This document shows positions 24,579-35,003 of a DNA stretch of 64,000 bases, in pieces. Within the stretch, counting starts at the first letter, position 1; each line of letters starts with the position of its first letter. Both the position numbers and the translations under genes were made by a program. This stretch comes from JADGRA01 sp052143535 (GTDB taxonomy: Bacteria > Myxococcota > Myxococcia > Myxococcales > Myxococcaceae): positions 124,001 to 188,000 of the forward strand of contig JBKQSS010000091.1 of NCBI GenBank assembly GCA_052143535.1, written 5' to 3'. The notes below the pieces were generated by a model. It searched no databases. It was given only the letters and a program-made list of their open reading frames with translations, and was not told where the DNA came from.

Positions 24579-25274
24579 GTGACCGTCTTCCTGCTCGGCG
24601 ACGACGAGGAGGCGTTTCCGCCCCCCGAGGCGGCGGACAGAAGCGGTCTGCTCGCGGTGGGCGGGACGCTGACGCCGCGACGCTTGGTGGCCGGTTACCG
24701 CCGCGGAATTTTTCCCTGGTACGCGGCAGGGCAACCGGTGCTGTGGCACTCGCCGGACCCGCGCTTCGTGCTGCCCGCCGGAAAGCTGCACGTGCCCCAC
24801 AGCCTCCAGAAGACGCTTCGTCGAGGGACGTTCGTCATCCGGGCGGACAGCGCCTTTGAGCGGGTGGTGGAAGCGTGCGCCGATGCCCCACGCCCGGGCC
24901 AGGACGGGACGTGGATAACGCCCGACATGCGCGCCGCCTATGGGGCCCTCCACCGCCTAAACATCGCCCACTCGGTGGAGGCCTGGCTGGGGCCGGAGCT
25001 GGTGGGAGGCTTGTACGGCGTTGCCCTGGGCAGCGTCTTCTTCGGCGAGAGCATGTTCAGCCATGCTCCCGACGCTTCCAAGGCGGCCTTCGTCACTCTG
25101 GCGCGTGCTCTCTTCGCCGCCGGTTGTCGCCTCATCGACTGCCAGGTGGAGACGGAGCATCTGGCGCGTTTCGGCGCCGAGCCCTGGCCCCGCCGCCGCT
25201 TTTTGCGAGAGGTGGCGACTGCCGTGGAGGGCCATTCGTTGGAGCCAGTCTTCGAGGCGCTGCGAGCGGGGTGA
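24579..25274 (+). CDS. aat: Leucyl/phenylalanyl-tRNA--protein transferase
   Basis: A 231-aa protein. Aat adds Leu or Phe from tRNA to N-terminal Lys or Arg of proteins, making substrates for the ClpS/ClpAP N-end rule pathway in the cytoplasm. Family hallmarks are LLAVGGTLTPRRLVAGYRRG, IFPWYAAGQPVLWHSPDPR, GTWITPDMRAAYGALHRLN and GVALGSVFFGESMFSHAPDA. GTG start at 24579. The length fits the usual 230-240. Transcribed divergently from a metallopeptidase gene. Confidence 0.95.
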   Translation: MTVFLLGDDEEAFPPPEAADRSGLLAVGGTLTPRRLVAGYRRGIFPWYAAGQPVLWHSPDPRFVLPAGKLHVPHSLQKTLRRGTFVIRADSAFERVVEACADAPRPGQDGTWITPDMRAAYGALHRLNIAHSVEAWLGPELVGGLYGVALGSVFFGESMFSHAPDASKAAFVTLARALFAAGCRLIDCQVETEHLARFGAEPWPRRRFLREVATAVEGHSLEPVFEALRAG

Positions 25275-25307
25275 CGCGGCGCCAGGGGAGAGGTTAGAGA
25301 GCGGACC

Positions 25308-25733
25308 GTGTCCGGTTTCGAGCACGGTCAGCGTCGCGAGAGCCCGGGAGCTCGCTGGGTGGTGCTGGCCGTCCTGGTGCTGGCCACTCTTTTGGCCTTC
25401 GGAGTGCGCGGGCTCCTCTCTGCGCGCGTGACGCAGAGTCGCGCCCTGGCGCTGCTTCAGGCGGGAAAGCCGTTCGAGGCCCTGGAGGAAGCCGACACGA
25501 GACTGTCCCGCCAGCCAGACGACCCGCATTTGCGCAACGTCGCGGTACAGGCGGCCAGACAAGACGTCGATGAGCTCTTGAAGTCGCGGGACGTCGGGCA
25601 GGTGGCCACCTGGCTCGAGGACCAACTGAAGCGCCGCCCTTACCTTCGAGCCGCTCTGGTGCCTCGTCTCGAGCAGCTTCAAGCGGCGGCCCGGGCCCAC
25701 GGCGCGGCACGGGACGGCGCCGCTCTGCCCTGA
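25308..25733 (+). CDS. Small single-TM protein, unknown function
   Basis: 141 aa with GTG start at 25308, 33 bp after aat on the same strand. A basic N-terminus (about 20 residues) precedes one TM segment (WVVLAVLVLATLLAFGVRG). A helical C-terminal part follows (RALALLQAGKPFEALEEADT, DVDELLKSRDVGQVATWLED) with a TPR-like flavour. Predicted as an inner-membrane protein with the helical part on one side. Possibly co-transcribed with aat. No family recognised. Confidence 0.65.
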   Translation: MSGFEHGQRRESPGARWVVLAVLVLATLLAFGVRGLLSARVTQSRALALLQAGKPFEALEEADTRLSRQPDDPHLRNVAVQAARQDVDELLKSRDVGQVATWLEDQLKRRPYLRAALVPRLEQLQAAARAHGAARDGAALP

Positions 25734-25751
25734 GCCTGGCGACGCCCGAGT

Positions 25752-26021
25752 CTACAAGCCCGGTTCTTCCCGGTCGTGTGCGTGGCGGATGGCGCGCCGC
25801 AGCGTGTCGTCGATGCGGTTCGGGTCGACGATGACCTTGCCGTCATGAACCGCACGGACGGCATGGAAGGGCACAGTCATATCGCCCGTCCCCTCGATGT
25901 TTACCACCAGCAACGGATGCGGGCTGGTCCGGATGTCCCGCACCGCACCGAAGGTGGTGCCCCCCTCTTCTAGGAAGACCTGGTCGCCAAAGTGGATGTC
26001 GGTCACCTTGAGGGTCGCCAT
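25752..26021 (-). CDS. Small PRC-barrel-like protein
   Basis: An 89-aa protein. ATG 26021 begins MATLKVTDIHFGDQVFLEEG. The pattern VTDIHFGDQVF, GTTFGAVRDIRTSPHPLLVV and VPFHAVRAVHDGKVIVD resembles a PRC-barrel-like fold (small beta barrel used in RNA maturation and regulation), with a helical tail. The longer reading to 26105 is not supported. It converges on the 141-aa gene and is divergent from the DUF2330 fusion (56 bp gap). The fold call is inference; function unknown. Confidence 0.65.
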   Translation of the reverse strand: MATLKVTDIHFGDQVFLEEGGTTFGAVRDIRTSPHPLLVVNIEGTGDMTVPFHAVRAVHDGKVIVDPNRIDDTLRRAIRHAHDREEPGL

Positions 26022-26077
26022 AACGGATGGGGACGGTAGCAGATCCTTTCTGGGGCCGGTGCGTTGAAAGGGCCAGT

Positions 26078-28267
26078 ATGAATGCCCTCGCCCGCCTCGT
26101 CCCACGCGACCCCCGCGTCCTCCAGGTTGCCTTCCTCGGCACCTTCCTGGCCCTCGGGACGGGCTCGCTCGGCTTCCAGCTTGAGCTCTGGATGCCGCCT
26201 CTCCTTTTGGCCACGGCCTGCGGCACGCAGCGGCTCTGGGAGCAGCTCCTTGGCCGTCCGAGGAGCGGCTACCTCTCTCCGCTCATCACCGCCCTCGGAC
26301 TTTCCCTACTGCTCCGCACCGACACCTTTTGGGTGGCGCCGCTCGCGGCGGTGCTGGCCGTCTCGTCGAAATTCCTCATCCGCCTGCGCGGCAAGCACCT
26401 CTTCAATCCCGCCAACTTCGGGCTCACCGCGGCCATTCTGCTTACCGGCCACGCCTGGTGCTCGCCCGCGCAGTGGGGCGAGTGGGGCATCCTGCTGGCC
26501 TGGCTCTTCGCGCTCGGGTTGGCGGTGGCACACCGAGCGTTCCGCAGCGACGTGAGTCTCGCCTTTCTCGGCTCTTGGGTGTTGCTCAAGGGCGCGCGGG
26601 TGCTCTTGCTGGGACAGCCGGCTTCGGTGCTGGTGCACCAGCTCTCGGTGGGAAGCCTCATCCTCTTCGCCTTCTTCATGATTTCCGACCCGAAGACGAC
26701 GCCCGACCGCCGGAGCACGCGGCTCGGGTTCGGCGTCGCGGTGGCGGTACTCGCCTTTTGGCTGCAGCACCAGCTGTGGGTGATGAATTCGCCCATCTGG
26801 GCGCTGCTGTTGCTCTCTCCGCTGGTCCCGCTCGTCGACGGGTGGTGGCCAGCCGAACGTTTTCAATGGCCCAAAGGGCCCCTCACCCAAGGCCGCACCG
26901 TGCGTTCCGTTCCTCTCGTCGTCCCGACACTCCTCGCCGTGGTCGCTCTGACCGCTGCTCCGGCTCAAGCCTTTTGTGGGTTTTACGTGGGAAAGGCGGA
27001 CAGCCAGCTCTTCAACGATGCTTCACAGGTGGCGCTCGTCCGGGATGGCGACCGCACGGTGCTCACCATGAGCAACGACTACCAGGGGCCGCTCAGCGAG
27101 TTCGCGCTGGTGGTGCCTGTGCCCACCGTGCTGCAGAAGGAACAAATCCACATCGGCGAGCGAAAGCTGCTCGAACATCTCGACGCCTACTCGGCACCGC
27201 GGCTGGTCGAATACTTCGATGCCGACCCCTGTGCTCGCTACTTCTCGCCGATGGCCAGCGCCCGCGCGGGGGCTCCCACCGCAAAGGCGGCCGAAGGGCG
27301 CATGCAGGCCAGCGACGCAGCGCTCGGCATCACCATCGAGGCTCGCTACACGGTGGGCGAGTACGACATCCTCATTCTTTCGGCGAAGGAGTCTTCCGGC
27401 CTTGAGACGTGGCTAAGGCAGAATGGCTACCGCATCCCGGAGAAGGCGTCCGCTGCGCTGCAGCCCTACATCCGCCAAGACATGAAGTTCTTCGTGGCCA
27501 AGGTGAATCTCGAGCAGCAGGCGGCGACGGGCGTGCAGTACTTGCGGCCGCTGCAGATTGCTTACGAGTCCAAGAAATTCATGCTCCCCATCCGCCTCGG
27601 TATGGCGAACGCTCGTGGCCCCCAGGACATGGTGGTTTACGCGCTCACCCGCCAGGGGCGAGTGGAGTCGGTCAACTACCGCACCACCCGCATTCCCTCG
27701 GACGTCACGCTTCCGGAGTACGTGAAGGAAGAATTCGGAACCTTCTACAAAGCCACCTTCGCCCGGGCACTCAGCCGGGAGAGCGGCACGGCCCTCTTCA
27801 CCGAGTACACCTGGAACATGGGCTGGTGTGACCCGTGCGCCGCGCAGCCCCTCTCCCGGGACGAGCTGCAGCAACTGGGCGTCTTCTGGCTCGACGCTTC
27901 CACCCAGAGCGTCCCCCCCGGCATCATGAGGCGCCCTGGGCCGTCGATGGGCGGCGGAGTGAATGTGCAGCTCACCCGGCTCCACGTCCGCTACGACGCG
28001 GCCCATTTCCCGGAGGACCTCGTCTTCCAGGAGACGGCAGACCGAGGCAACTTCCAGGCACGCTACGTCCTGCAGCACGCCTTCAAGGGGACGATGGACT
28101 GCTCGGCGGCAGAGGACTACCGCCGCAGCCTTGCCGAGCGCCACGCCAAGGAAGCCCAAACCCTGGCCGACCTCACCGGCTGGACGATGGCGGACATTCG
28201 TCGGCGGATGGGTTCTGACGCGCCACCGCCCGGCGACCCGGCCTGGTGGAAGAAAATCTGGCAGTGA
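26078..28267 (+). CDS. Fusion: RnfD/NqrB-like membrane domain plus DUF2330
   Basis: A 729-aa continuous frame, ATG 26078. Residues about 1-290 contain several TM helices and features of RnfD/NqrB-type orphan membrane proteins (KHLFNPANFGLTAAILLTG, FMISDPKTTPDRRSTR). No S(T)GAT-type FMN site is visible. A Sec-like segment (VVPTLLAVVALTAAPAQA, about 280-296) leads into a DUF2330 domain from about 297 (FCGFYVGKADSQLFNDASQ, VMRSKY-free), with GWCDPCAAQPLS near 585. The two parts are usually separate genes, so an in-frame fusion is likely. An internal GTG near 26899 could start DUF2330 alone. Probably DUF2330 faces outside the cytoplasm. Function unknown. Confidence 0.8.
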   Translation: MNALARLVPRDPRVLQVAFLGTFLALGTGSLGFQLELWMPPLLLATACGTQRLWEQLLGRPRSGYLSPLITALGLSLLLRTDTFWVAPLAAVLAVSSKFLIRLRGKHLFNPANFGLTAAILLTGHAWCSPAQWGEWGILLAWLFALGLAVAHRAFRSDVSLAFLGSWVLLKGARVLLLGQPASVLVHQLSVGSLILFAFFMISDPKTTPDRRSTRLGFGVAVAVLAFWLQHQLWVMNSPIWALLLLSPLVPLVDGWWPAERFQWPKGPLTQGRTVRSVPLVVPTLLAVVALTAAPAQAFCGFYVGKADSQLFNDASQVALVRDGDRTVLTMSNDYQGPLSEFALVVPVPTVLQKEQIHIGERKLLEHLDAYSAPRLVEYFDADPCARYFSPMASARAGAPTAKAAEGRMQASDAALGITIEARYTVGEYDILILSAKESSGLETWLRQNGYRIPEKASAALQPYIRQDMKFFVAKVNLEQQAATGVQYLRPLQIAYESKKFMLPIRLGMANARGPQDMVVYALTRQGRVESVNYRTTRIPSDVTLPEYVKEEFGTFYKATFARALSRESGTALFTEYTWNMGWCDPCAAQPLSRDELQQLGVFWLDASTQSVPPGIMRRPGPSMGGGVNVQLTRLHVRYDAAHFPEDLVFQETADRGNFQARYVLQHAFKGTMDCSAAEDYRRSLAERHAKEAQTLADLTGWTMADIRRRMGSDAPPPGDPAWWKKIWQ

Positions 28268-28292
28268 CGCCGGCCGCTTCCGACTTCGGGTA

Positions 28293-28325
28293 CCCCCCCC
28301 CGGTGTCACCGGCCGGCCCCCCCCC
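28293..28325. repeat. Two C9 tracts flanking a GC palindrome in a convergent gap
   Basis: Between the stops of the fusion gene and the MOSC gene lie nine Cs (28293-28301), a perfect inverted repeat CCGGTG-T-CACCGG (28300-28312), a GGCCGGCC octamer and nine more Cs (28317-28325). It could be a bidirectional terminator or an element sharing a core with the hairpin at 29181. The homopolymers are prone to slippage but are noncoding. Confidence 0.6.
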
Positions 28326-28339
28326 AGTGCCGCTCCGGG

Positions 28340-29143
28340 TTAGGCCAGCACCTCGACCACGTCTCCGACGCGGAGGGTCCCCACTCCCTGGTGGACCATG
28401 TTGCGTCCAAAAATGACGGCGTCACCGCTGCGTCGAAAGGTCGCCAGCGTGGCCAGGGGCTCCTTGCCGGTGGCGCCGGTGGCCTGGTCCACGGTGGTAA
28501 TCGCGCAGCGCTGGCATGCGCTCAGCACTTGGAAAGTCACCTGGCCGACGCGAATTTGCTTCCAGCCATCCTCGGCAAACTCGGGACACCCTTCCACTAC
28601 CAGGTTGGGGCGAAAGCGATTCATGGGCACTGGCTCGAGCAGCCGGGCATTGAGGGCGCGCAGGGAGGCCCCGGAGAGGACGAGCAGCGGGAAGCCGTCG
28701 GCGAAGGCGACGTCGGCGCCATGCGGGTAGCTGGCTTCTGCCACCGAGCGTTCGAAGGCGGCGCCAATGCGCACCAGCCGGTGCGGAAGGCCGAGGTACT
28801 GGGCAAACCAGTCCGCGGCGGCATCGCCCTGGTCGAGAGCACGACAGGTGTCGTCCCAGACGGACACCGTTTTTTCCGGGCCCGCCCTCCCGGTGACGGG
28901 GAGCTCGAGCGGCGGCATCTCCGGAGCGCGGAGCGTCAAGCGCTCAGAGCCAAGCGTGGGCGCCACCAGGGCAAGGCGAGGCTGCGTCCTTTGGGAAACG
29001 AAGCGGCCTTCGCTGTCCACCACCATCCAGTTGCGGTCATGCTGAAGCCCCCAGCGGTCCAAGGTGGCCGCGCCGAGGGGGATGCCACGACAGGACTTCA
29101 CCGGATAGACGTTGAGAGCCGCGACGGTAAACGTAGAAGCCAT
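28340..29143 (-). CDS. MOSC domain protein (YcbX-like)
   Basis: A 267-aa protein. The N-terminal MOSC-N barrel shows AALNVYPVKSCRGIPL and GLQHDRNWMVVDSEGRFVSQ. The C-terminal MOSC part has FRPNLVVEG, FQVLSACQRCAITTVD and a Cys in CQRC, plus RSGDAVIFGRNMVHQG. MOSC proteins bind molybdenum cofactor and shuttle sulfur, or act as the Moco part of N-hydroxylated compound reductases. No fused 2Fe-2S ferredoxin domain is present, so a separate redox partner is expected. The gene is downstream of purL, separated by a large hairpin. Confidence 0.9.
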   Translation of the reverse strand: MASTFTVAALNVYPVKSCRGIPLGAATLDRWGLQHDRNWMVVDSEGRFVSQRTQPRLALVAPTLGSERLTLRAPEMPPLELPVTGRAGPEKTVSVWDDTCRALDQGDAAADWFAQYLGLPHRLVRIGAAFERSVAEASYPHGADVAFADGFPLLVLSGASLRALNARLLEPVPMNRFRPNLVVEGCPEFAEDGWKQIRVGQVTFQVLSACQRCAITTVDQATGATGKEPLATLATFRRSGDAVIFGRNMVHQGVGTLRVGDVVEVLA

Positions 29144-29180
29144 GCCCCTAGAATTCGGGAGGACTTCCGAGGCGAGTGAA

Positions 29181-29239
29181 CCTGTGACTGGCCGGCCCCG
29201 GCGGAAGGGGTGGGCAGCGCGTGGACGAAGGGCCGGCCG

Positions 29240-29246
<7 letters not shown>
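29181..29246 (-). terminator. Large GC inverted repeat after purL
   Basis: CCTGTGACTGGCCGGCCC (29181-29198) and GGGCCGGCCGTCACAGG (29230-29246) are inverted copies differing by one base, with about 31 nt between. The right arm overlaps the purL stop codon (29240-29242). There is no U tract, so factor-independent termination is doubtful, but it may stabilise the purSQL mRNA or attenuate reading into the MOSC gene. Confidence 0.55.
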
Positions 29247-31459
<2,213 letters not shown>

Positions 31460-31466
31460 CTGCGGG

Positions 31467-32126
31467 CTAGCCTCCCAACAGCGCGGCGAAGACGGCGCGG
31501 CCGTCGAGGTTTCCGAGCAGCGTCTCGGAGTTGCGCTCCGGATGCGGCATCAGCCCGAGCACGTTGCCTTGCACATTCACCACCCCAGCGATGCCGGACA
31601 GTGAGCCATTGGGGTTGTCGTCGACGTAGCGAAAGGCCACCTGGCCCCCATCCTCCAGCCGCCGGCGGCCGTCCTCGTCGATGAAGTAGCGGCCGTCCAT
31701 GTGGGCGATGGGGAGGCGGAAGCTCGCGGTGCGAGACAGCCCGGCGGTGAAGCGATTGGAACCACCCTCGGCTCGGACCAGGACATCACGGCAGAGAAAG
31801 TGCTGCCCCGCGTTTTGCAGAAGCACCCCCGGAAGCAGTCCCGCTTCGGTCAGAATCTGAAAGCCATTGCAAATGCCCAGCACCGGGCCACCGCCCTTGG
31901 CAAAGGCGGCCACCTCCTCCATCACCGGTGAGAAGCGGGCGATGGCCCCACAGCGAAGGTAGTCCCCGTAGCTGAAGCCGCCCGGGAGAATAACGAAGTC
32001 ACTTTGGTGAAGGTCCCGGTCCTTGTGCCAGAGAAGCCGTGCCGGGTGCCCGAGGACGTCATGGACGACATGCATGGCGTCCTCGTCGCAGTTGCTGCCA
32101 GGAAAGACGACGACGCCGACCTTCAT
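31467..32126 (-). CDS. purQ: FGAM synthase glutaminase subunit
   Basis: A 219-aa class I glutamine amidotransferase. It starts MKVGVVVFPGSNCDEDAMHV. GGFSYGDYLR is present, and GICNGFQILTEAGLLPG carries the nucleophile Cys in the family GxCNG elbow. LMPHPERNSE holds the catalytic His and Glu. It supplies ammonia to PurL. It sits between purS and purL and is separated from purS by only 3 bp, so the three form one operon. Confidence 0.98.
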   Translation of the reverse strand: MKVGVVVFPGSNCDEDAMHVVHDVLGHPARLLWHKDRDLHQSDFVILPGGFSYGDYLRCGAIARFSPVMEEVAAFAKGGGPVLGICNGFQILTEAGLLPGVLLQNAGQHFLCRDVLVRAEGGSNRFTAGLSRTASFRLPIAHMDGRYFIDEDGRRRLEDGGQVAFRYVDDNPNGSLSGIAGVVNVQGNVLGLMPHPERNSETLLGNLDGRAVFAALLGG

Positions 32127-32129
32127 GCG

Positions 32130-32372
32130 TTAGCCCGCGAACTCCACGCGGTAATTCTCGACCACGGTGTTGGCGAGCAGCTTCTTGCACATCTCTTCAA
32201 CCCGGGCCCGGGCCGCGGCCGGGTCCCCGTCGGGAAGCTGGACCTCGACGTACTTGCCCAGCCGGACCGAGCCCACGTCCGGGAAGCCCAAGGTGTGCAG
32301 CGAATGCTCCACCGCCTTCCCGGCCGGGTCTAGGACGCCAGGTTTGAGAGTGATGTAGACCCGCGCCACCAT
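32130..32372 (-). CDS. purS: FGAM synthase subunit PurS
   Basis: 80 aa. It starts MVARVYITLKPGVLDPAGKA, followed by LGFPDVGSVRLGKYVEVQL and MCKKLLANTVVENYRVEFAG, the whole PurS fold. PurS dimers hold PurL and PurQ together. ATG 32372 has GAGG upstream; the alternative at 32390 was rejected. First gene of purS-purQ-purL. The upstream gap to 32590 is 218 bp, shares the divergent corC-type gene's promoter region, and is the only candidate for purine regulation; no riboswitch consensus was seen. Confidence 0.95.
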   Translation of the reverse strand: MVARVYITLKPGVLDPAGKAVEHSLHTLGFPDVGSVRLGKYVEVQLPDGDPAAARARVEEMCKKLLANTVVENYRVEFAG

Positions 32373-32590
32373 TGGCTTGGCCTCTATCAAGCGCGGAGCA
32401 GAGCGTCTAGCCGAGGGGCGGCGAGAGCCCGGGCCCCACCCAAAGCCCGTGTGCCCGCTGCTCCGGCGTCGGCCCGACGCCCCCCCAGAAGGCCCTGGAT
32501 GGGAGGCTAGCGGCTGTTAAAACGTAGTCACTTCGGGACTTTAGTGGTGCTCAAAGCGCGCCAGGGCCGGCCCGCGGTAGACAGGAGGAG

Positions 32591-33919
32591 ATGCCGTCCT
32601 GGGCGCTGTGGCTCGGCTGTTTCGGGCTCCTCTTGGTGCGGGCGCTCCTCGGTGCAGCCGAGGCCGCGCTCTCCGGCATCTCGGACTTGCGGGCGCGCGA
32701 GCTGGCGACGGAATACGGCCGGCGGGGCATTCGCGTGCTGAAGCTGAAAAGCAACCGCGAGGCCACCGCCGCCGCCTTGCGGATGGGGATGGTGGTGAGC
32801 GGCTTTCTGGCCGCCGGCGTGGGCGCGCTGGCGCCCCCGTCGATGGTGCACCTGGAGCGCTTCGGCGAATCCGCCTGGCTCAGCCTGGGAGCGCCGCTGT
32901 TGGGCGTCCTGTTGGTGGGGGTGCTGGCAACGCTGGTGGAAGTCACCGCCCGGGCCCTGGCCTCAAGTGCGCCAGAACAGTGGGCGATGCGGCTCGCCGG
33001 CTTCACCAGCGCTTTCGCTGCCGTCCTCGGGCCCATCGGCCACGGAATGTTGGTCGCCGTCAACCTGGTGGCAGCGCCGCTCGGCGTGCTGGTGCGCTTC
33101 GAGCGGCCTCCACCCCCGCTCGAGGAGCTAGAGCGAATGCTCACCGTACAGGCCGAGCAACACGAGGTGGACGCCAGTGCTCCGCGTCTCATCCGGAGCA
33201 TCTTCGAGCTCTCGGACAAGGTGTGCCGCGATGTGATGGTGCCCAGGACGGATGTGGTGGCGGTGCCGGTGACCACGCCGCCCCTCGAGGTGCTCCGGAT
33301 TTTGGCCGAGGAAAACCACAGTCGACTTCCTGTCTTTAAGGACGACATCGACCACGTGGTGGGCGTGCTTCACTCTCGTGACTTGGTGCCCCTGCTGCAC
33401 TACCCGGAACTCATCGTGCTGTCCGACATCATCCGCCCGGCGGTCTTCGTCCCCTGGCTAAAGCCCGTTGGCGACCTGTTGCGCGAGATGCAAGGTCGCC
33501 GCATCCACATGGCCATGGTGGTGGATGAGTACGGGGGCTTCATGGGCATCGTCACGCTCGAGGACATTCTCCGGGAGATTGTCGGCGACATCGGCGATGA
33601 GTTTGAGGTGCAAGAGACGCTGCTTGAGAAGCAACCCGATGGCTCGTGTCTGGTCGACGCCGGGCTGGACGTCGAGGCCTTCGCCCGGGCCTTTGGAACG
33701 CCGTTGCCGGAGGGGGAGTACGGAACCTTGGGCGGGTACTTGAGTTCAGTGGCCGGCGCCATCCCCGAGGTGGGCGACCGCTTTACCCTCGCTGGGCTGC
33801 AATTCACCGTGGCCTCCAAGAAGGGCCAGCGCTTGGACCGAGTCCGCGTCTCGCGCGCCAAGACAGCCGGCACTCCGGCCGCGGTGGCAAACGTCAACGA
33901 GGCCAAGAGCGTCGGCTAA
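32591..33919 (+). CDS. CorC/HlyC-type (DUF21-CBS) membrane transporter
   Basis: A 442-aa protein. An N-terminal DUF21 membrane region (1-170) includes LLLVRALLGAAEAALSGIS and several TM helices. A CBS pair lies at about 205-330 (RDVMVPRTDVVAV, HSRLPVFKDDIDHVVGV, AMVVDEYGGFMGIVTLED), followed by a CorC_HlyC domain (345-425, GSCLVDAGLDVEAFARAFG). These proteins extrude Mg or Co ions; the haemolysin name is historical. Strong SD AGGAGG lies just before ATG 32591. Divergent from purS, and terminated by the hairpin at 33972. Confidence 0.93.
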   Translation: MPSWALWLGCFGLLLVRALLGAAEAALSGISDLRARELATEYGRRGIRVLKLKSNREATAAALRMGMVVSGFLAAGVGALAPPSMVHLERFGESAWLSLGAPLLGVLLVGVLATLVEVTARALASSAPEQWAMRLAGFTSAFAAVLGPIGHGMLVAVNLVAAPLGVLVRFERPPPPLEELERMLTVQAEQHEVDASAPRLIRSIFELSDKVCRDVMVPRTDVVAVPVTTPPLEVLRILAEENHSRLPVFKDDIDHVVGVLHSRDLVPLLHYPELIVLSDIIRPAVFVPWLKPVGDLLREMQGRRIHMAMVVDEYGGFMGIVTLEDILREIVGDIGDEFEVQETLLEKQPDGSCLVDAGLDVEAFARAFGTPLPEGEYGTLGGYLSSVAGAIPEVGDRFTLAGLQFTVASKKGQRLDRVRVSRAKTAGTPAAVANVNEAKSVG

Positions 33920-33971
33920 ACGCCGGGGCGCCCTGCCGAGGGCGCCGGCGAGGGGAAAAGGACGTCCTCCG

Positions 33972-34007
33972 GGGGCCGGCCCACTCCGGCGCCGGCCGGC
34001 CCCTTTT
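33972..34007 (+). terminator. Rho-independent terminator after the CorC-type gene
   Basis: A perfect 10-bp stem GGGGCCGGCC (33972-33981) and GGCCGGCCCC (33994-34003) with a 12-nt loop is followed by TTTT (34004-34007). It lies 53 bp after the stop at 33919 and directly before the convergent kinase gene's stop at 34013. Confidence 0.85.
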
Positions 34008-34012
34008 CGGGC

Positions 34013-34930
34013 CTAACGTCCGAGGAGGGGGTTGAGGGACTCCACGGAGAGAGGCCAGCCGTTTCGCTGCGCGGACACCTGGAGCGCACGCATGAAGTCG
34101 GTGGCAGTCTGGAAGCGGCGGGCTCGGTCCGCGAAGAGTGCCTGGCGAGCCACCCGCACCAGGTAGTCCGGTAGGCCGGTGCGCACCGTGTCCAAGACCG
34201 GGACGCGTGCGTCGCGAACCCGGTGCAAGAGCTCGACGTCACTCTTGCCGGAGAAGAGCCGCCGGTTGGCCAGCAACTCCCAGAGGAGGACTCCCGCGGA
34301 GTACAAGTCGCTCCGCGTGTCCGCCGCCTCGCCCAGCACCTGCTCGGGACTCATGTAGGCGATGGTGCCGCGCAGCGCGCCGCTCTCTCCGCGTGGCTGC
34401 CCTTCCAACTCGGCGACGCCGAAGTCGGTCAGCTTCACATCGCCGCTGACGCTGAGCAGCACGTTGGCCGGGTTGACGTCCCGGTGAAGGATGGGCACGG
34501 GCGGGCTGGCACCGGCCCCCTGGTGCAAGTACTCCAGCGCTCCGAGGACGCACCACACCACGTAGCAGGCCGCTGGGATGGGCATCGGCGTCCCGGCGTC
34601 AATCAGCAGCTGGAGGAAGTAGGCCAGGCTGCGGCCGGGCACCAGCTCCTGAACCATGAGGTAGTCCTGCCCCGCTTTGAAGCAGCGGAAGGTGCGCACC
34701 AGGTGTGGGTGCTGCAGCCGCACCGCCAGCTTCGCCTCGTCGATGAAATGCTTCACGTAGCCGCCGTCGTTGCGGTAGCTGGGCAACAGGCGCTTCAGGA
34801 CGACTTCTTCCGGCTCGCCCTCGCTGCGCTGGGTGCCGGCCAGCGCGCGCGCCTGGTAGACCTCGGCCATGCCGCCCACGGCGAGGCGGCCGACAATCTC
34901 GTAGCCCCCGAGCTCCCGTTCCAGCGGCAC
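34013..34930 (-). CDS. Soluble Ser/Thr protein kinase
   Basis: A 305-aa kinase domain only. Gly loop LAVGGMAEVY (16-25), Lys46 in VVLKRL, catalytic HRDVNPANVLL near 148, TDFGVAELE near 164, and YMSPEQVLGE. No TM or sensor domain follows, so it is cytosolic and needs an outside input or partner. It closes with TATDFMRALQVSAQRNGWPL. Transcribed convergently to the CorC-type gene. One of the many Hanks-type kinases usual in myxobacteria. Confidence 0.93.
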   Translation of the reverse strand: MPLERELGGYEIVGRLAVGGMAEVYQARALAGTQRSEGEPEEVVLKRLLPSYRNDGGYVKHFIDEAKLAVRLQHPHLVRTFRCFKAGQDYLMVQELVPGRSLAYFLQLLIDAGTPMPIPAACYVVWCVLGALEYLHQGAGASPPVPILHRDVNPANVLLSVSGDVKLTDFGVAELEGQPRGESGALRGTIAYMSPEQVLGEAADTRSDLYSAGVLLWELLANRRLFSGKSDVELLHRVRDARVPVLDTVRTGLPDYLVRVARQALFADRARRFQTATDFMRALQVSAQRNGWPLSVESLNPLLGR

Positions 34931-35003
34931 GGAGAGATATTAGCCTGCCCGGGGCGTTTCTCTGCGGGAATTGCCGGAAGTCTCGGCCTTGCCCGCGGCC
35001 GGG

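Noticed and set aside
32524..32550. Possible riboswitch or attenuator near purS and the CorC-type gene
   Set aside because: Only a weak bulged hairpin with a TTCG loop was seen; no conserved purine riboswitch core could be found.
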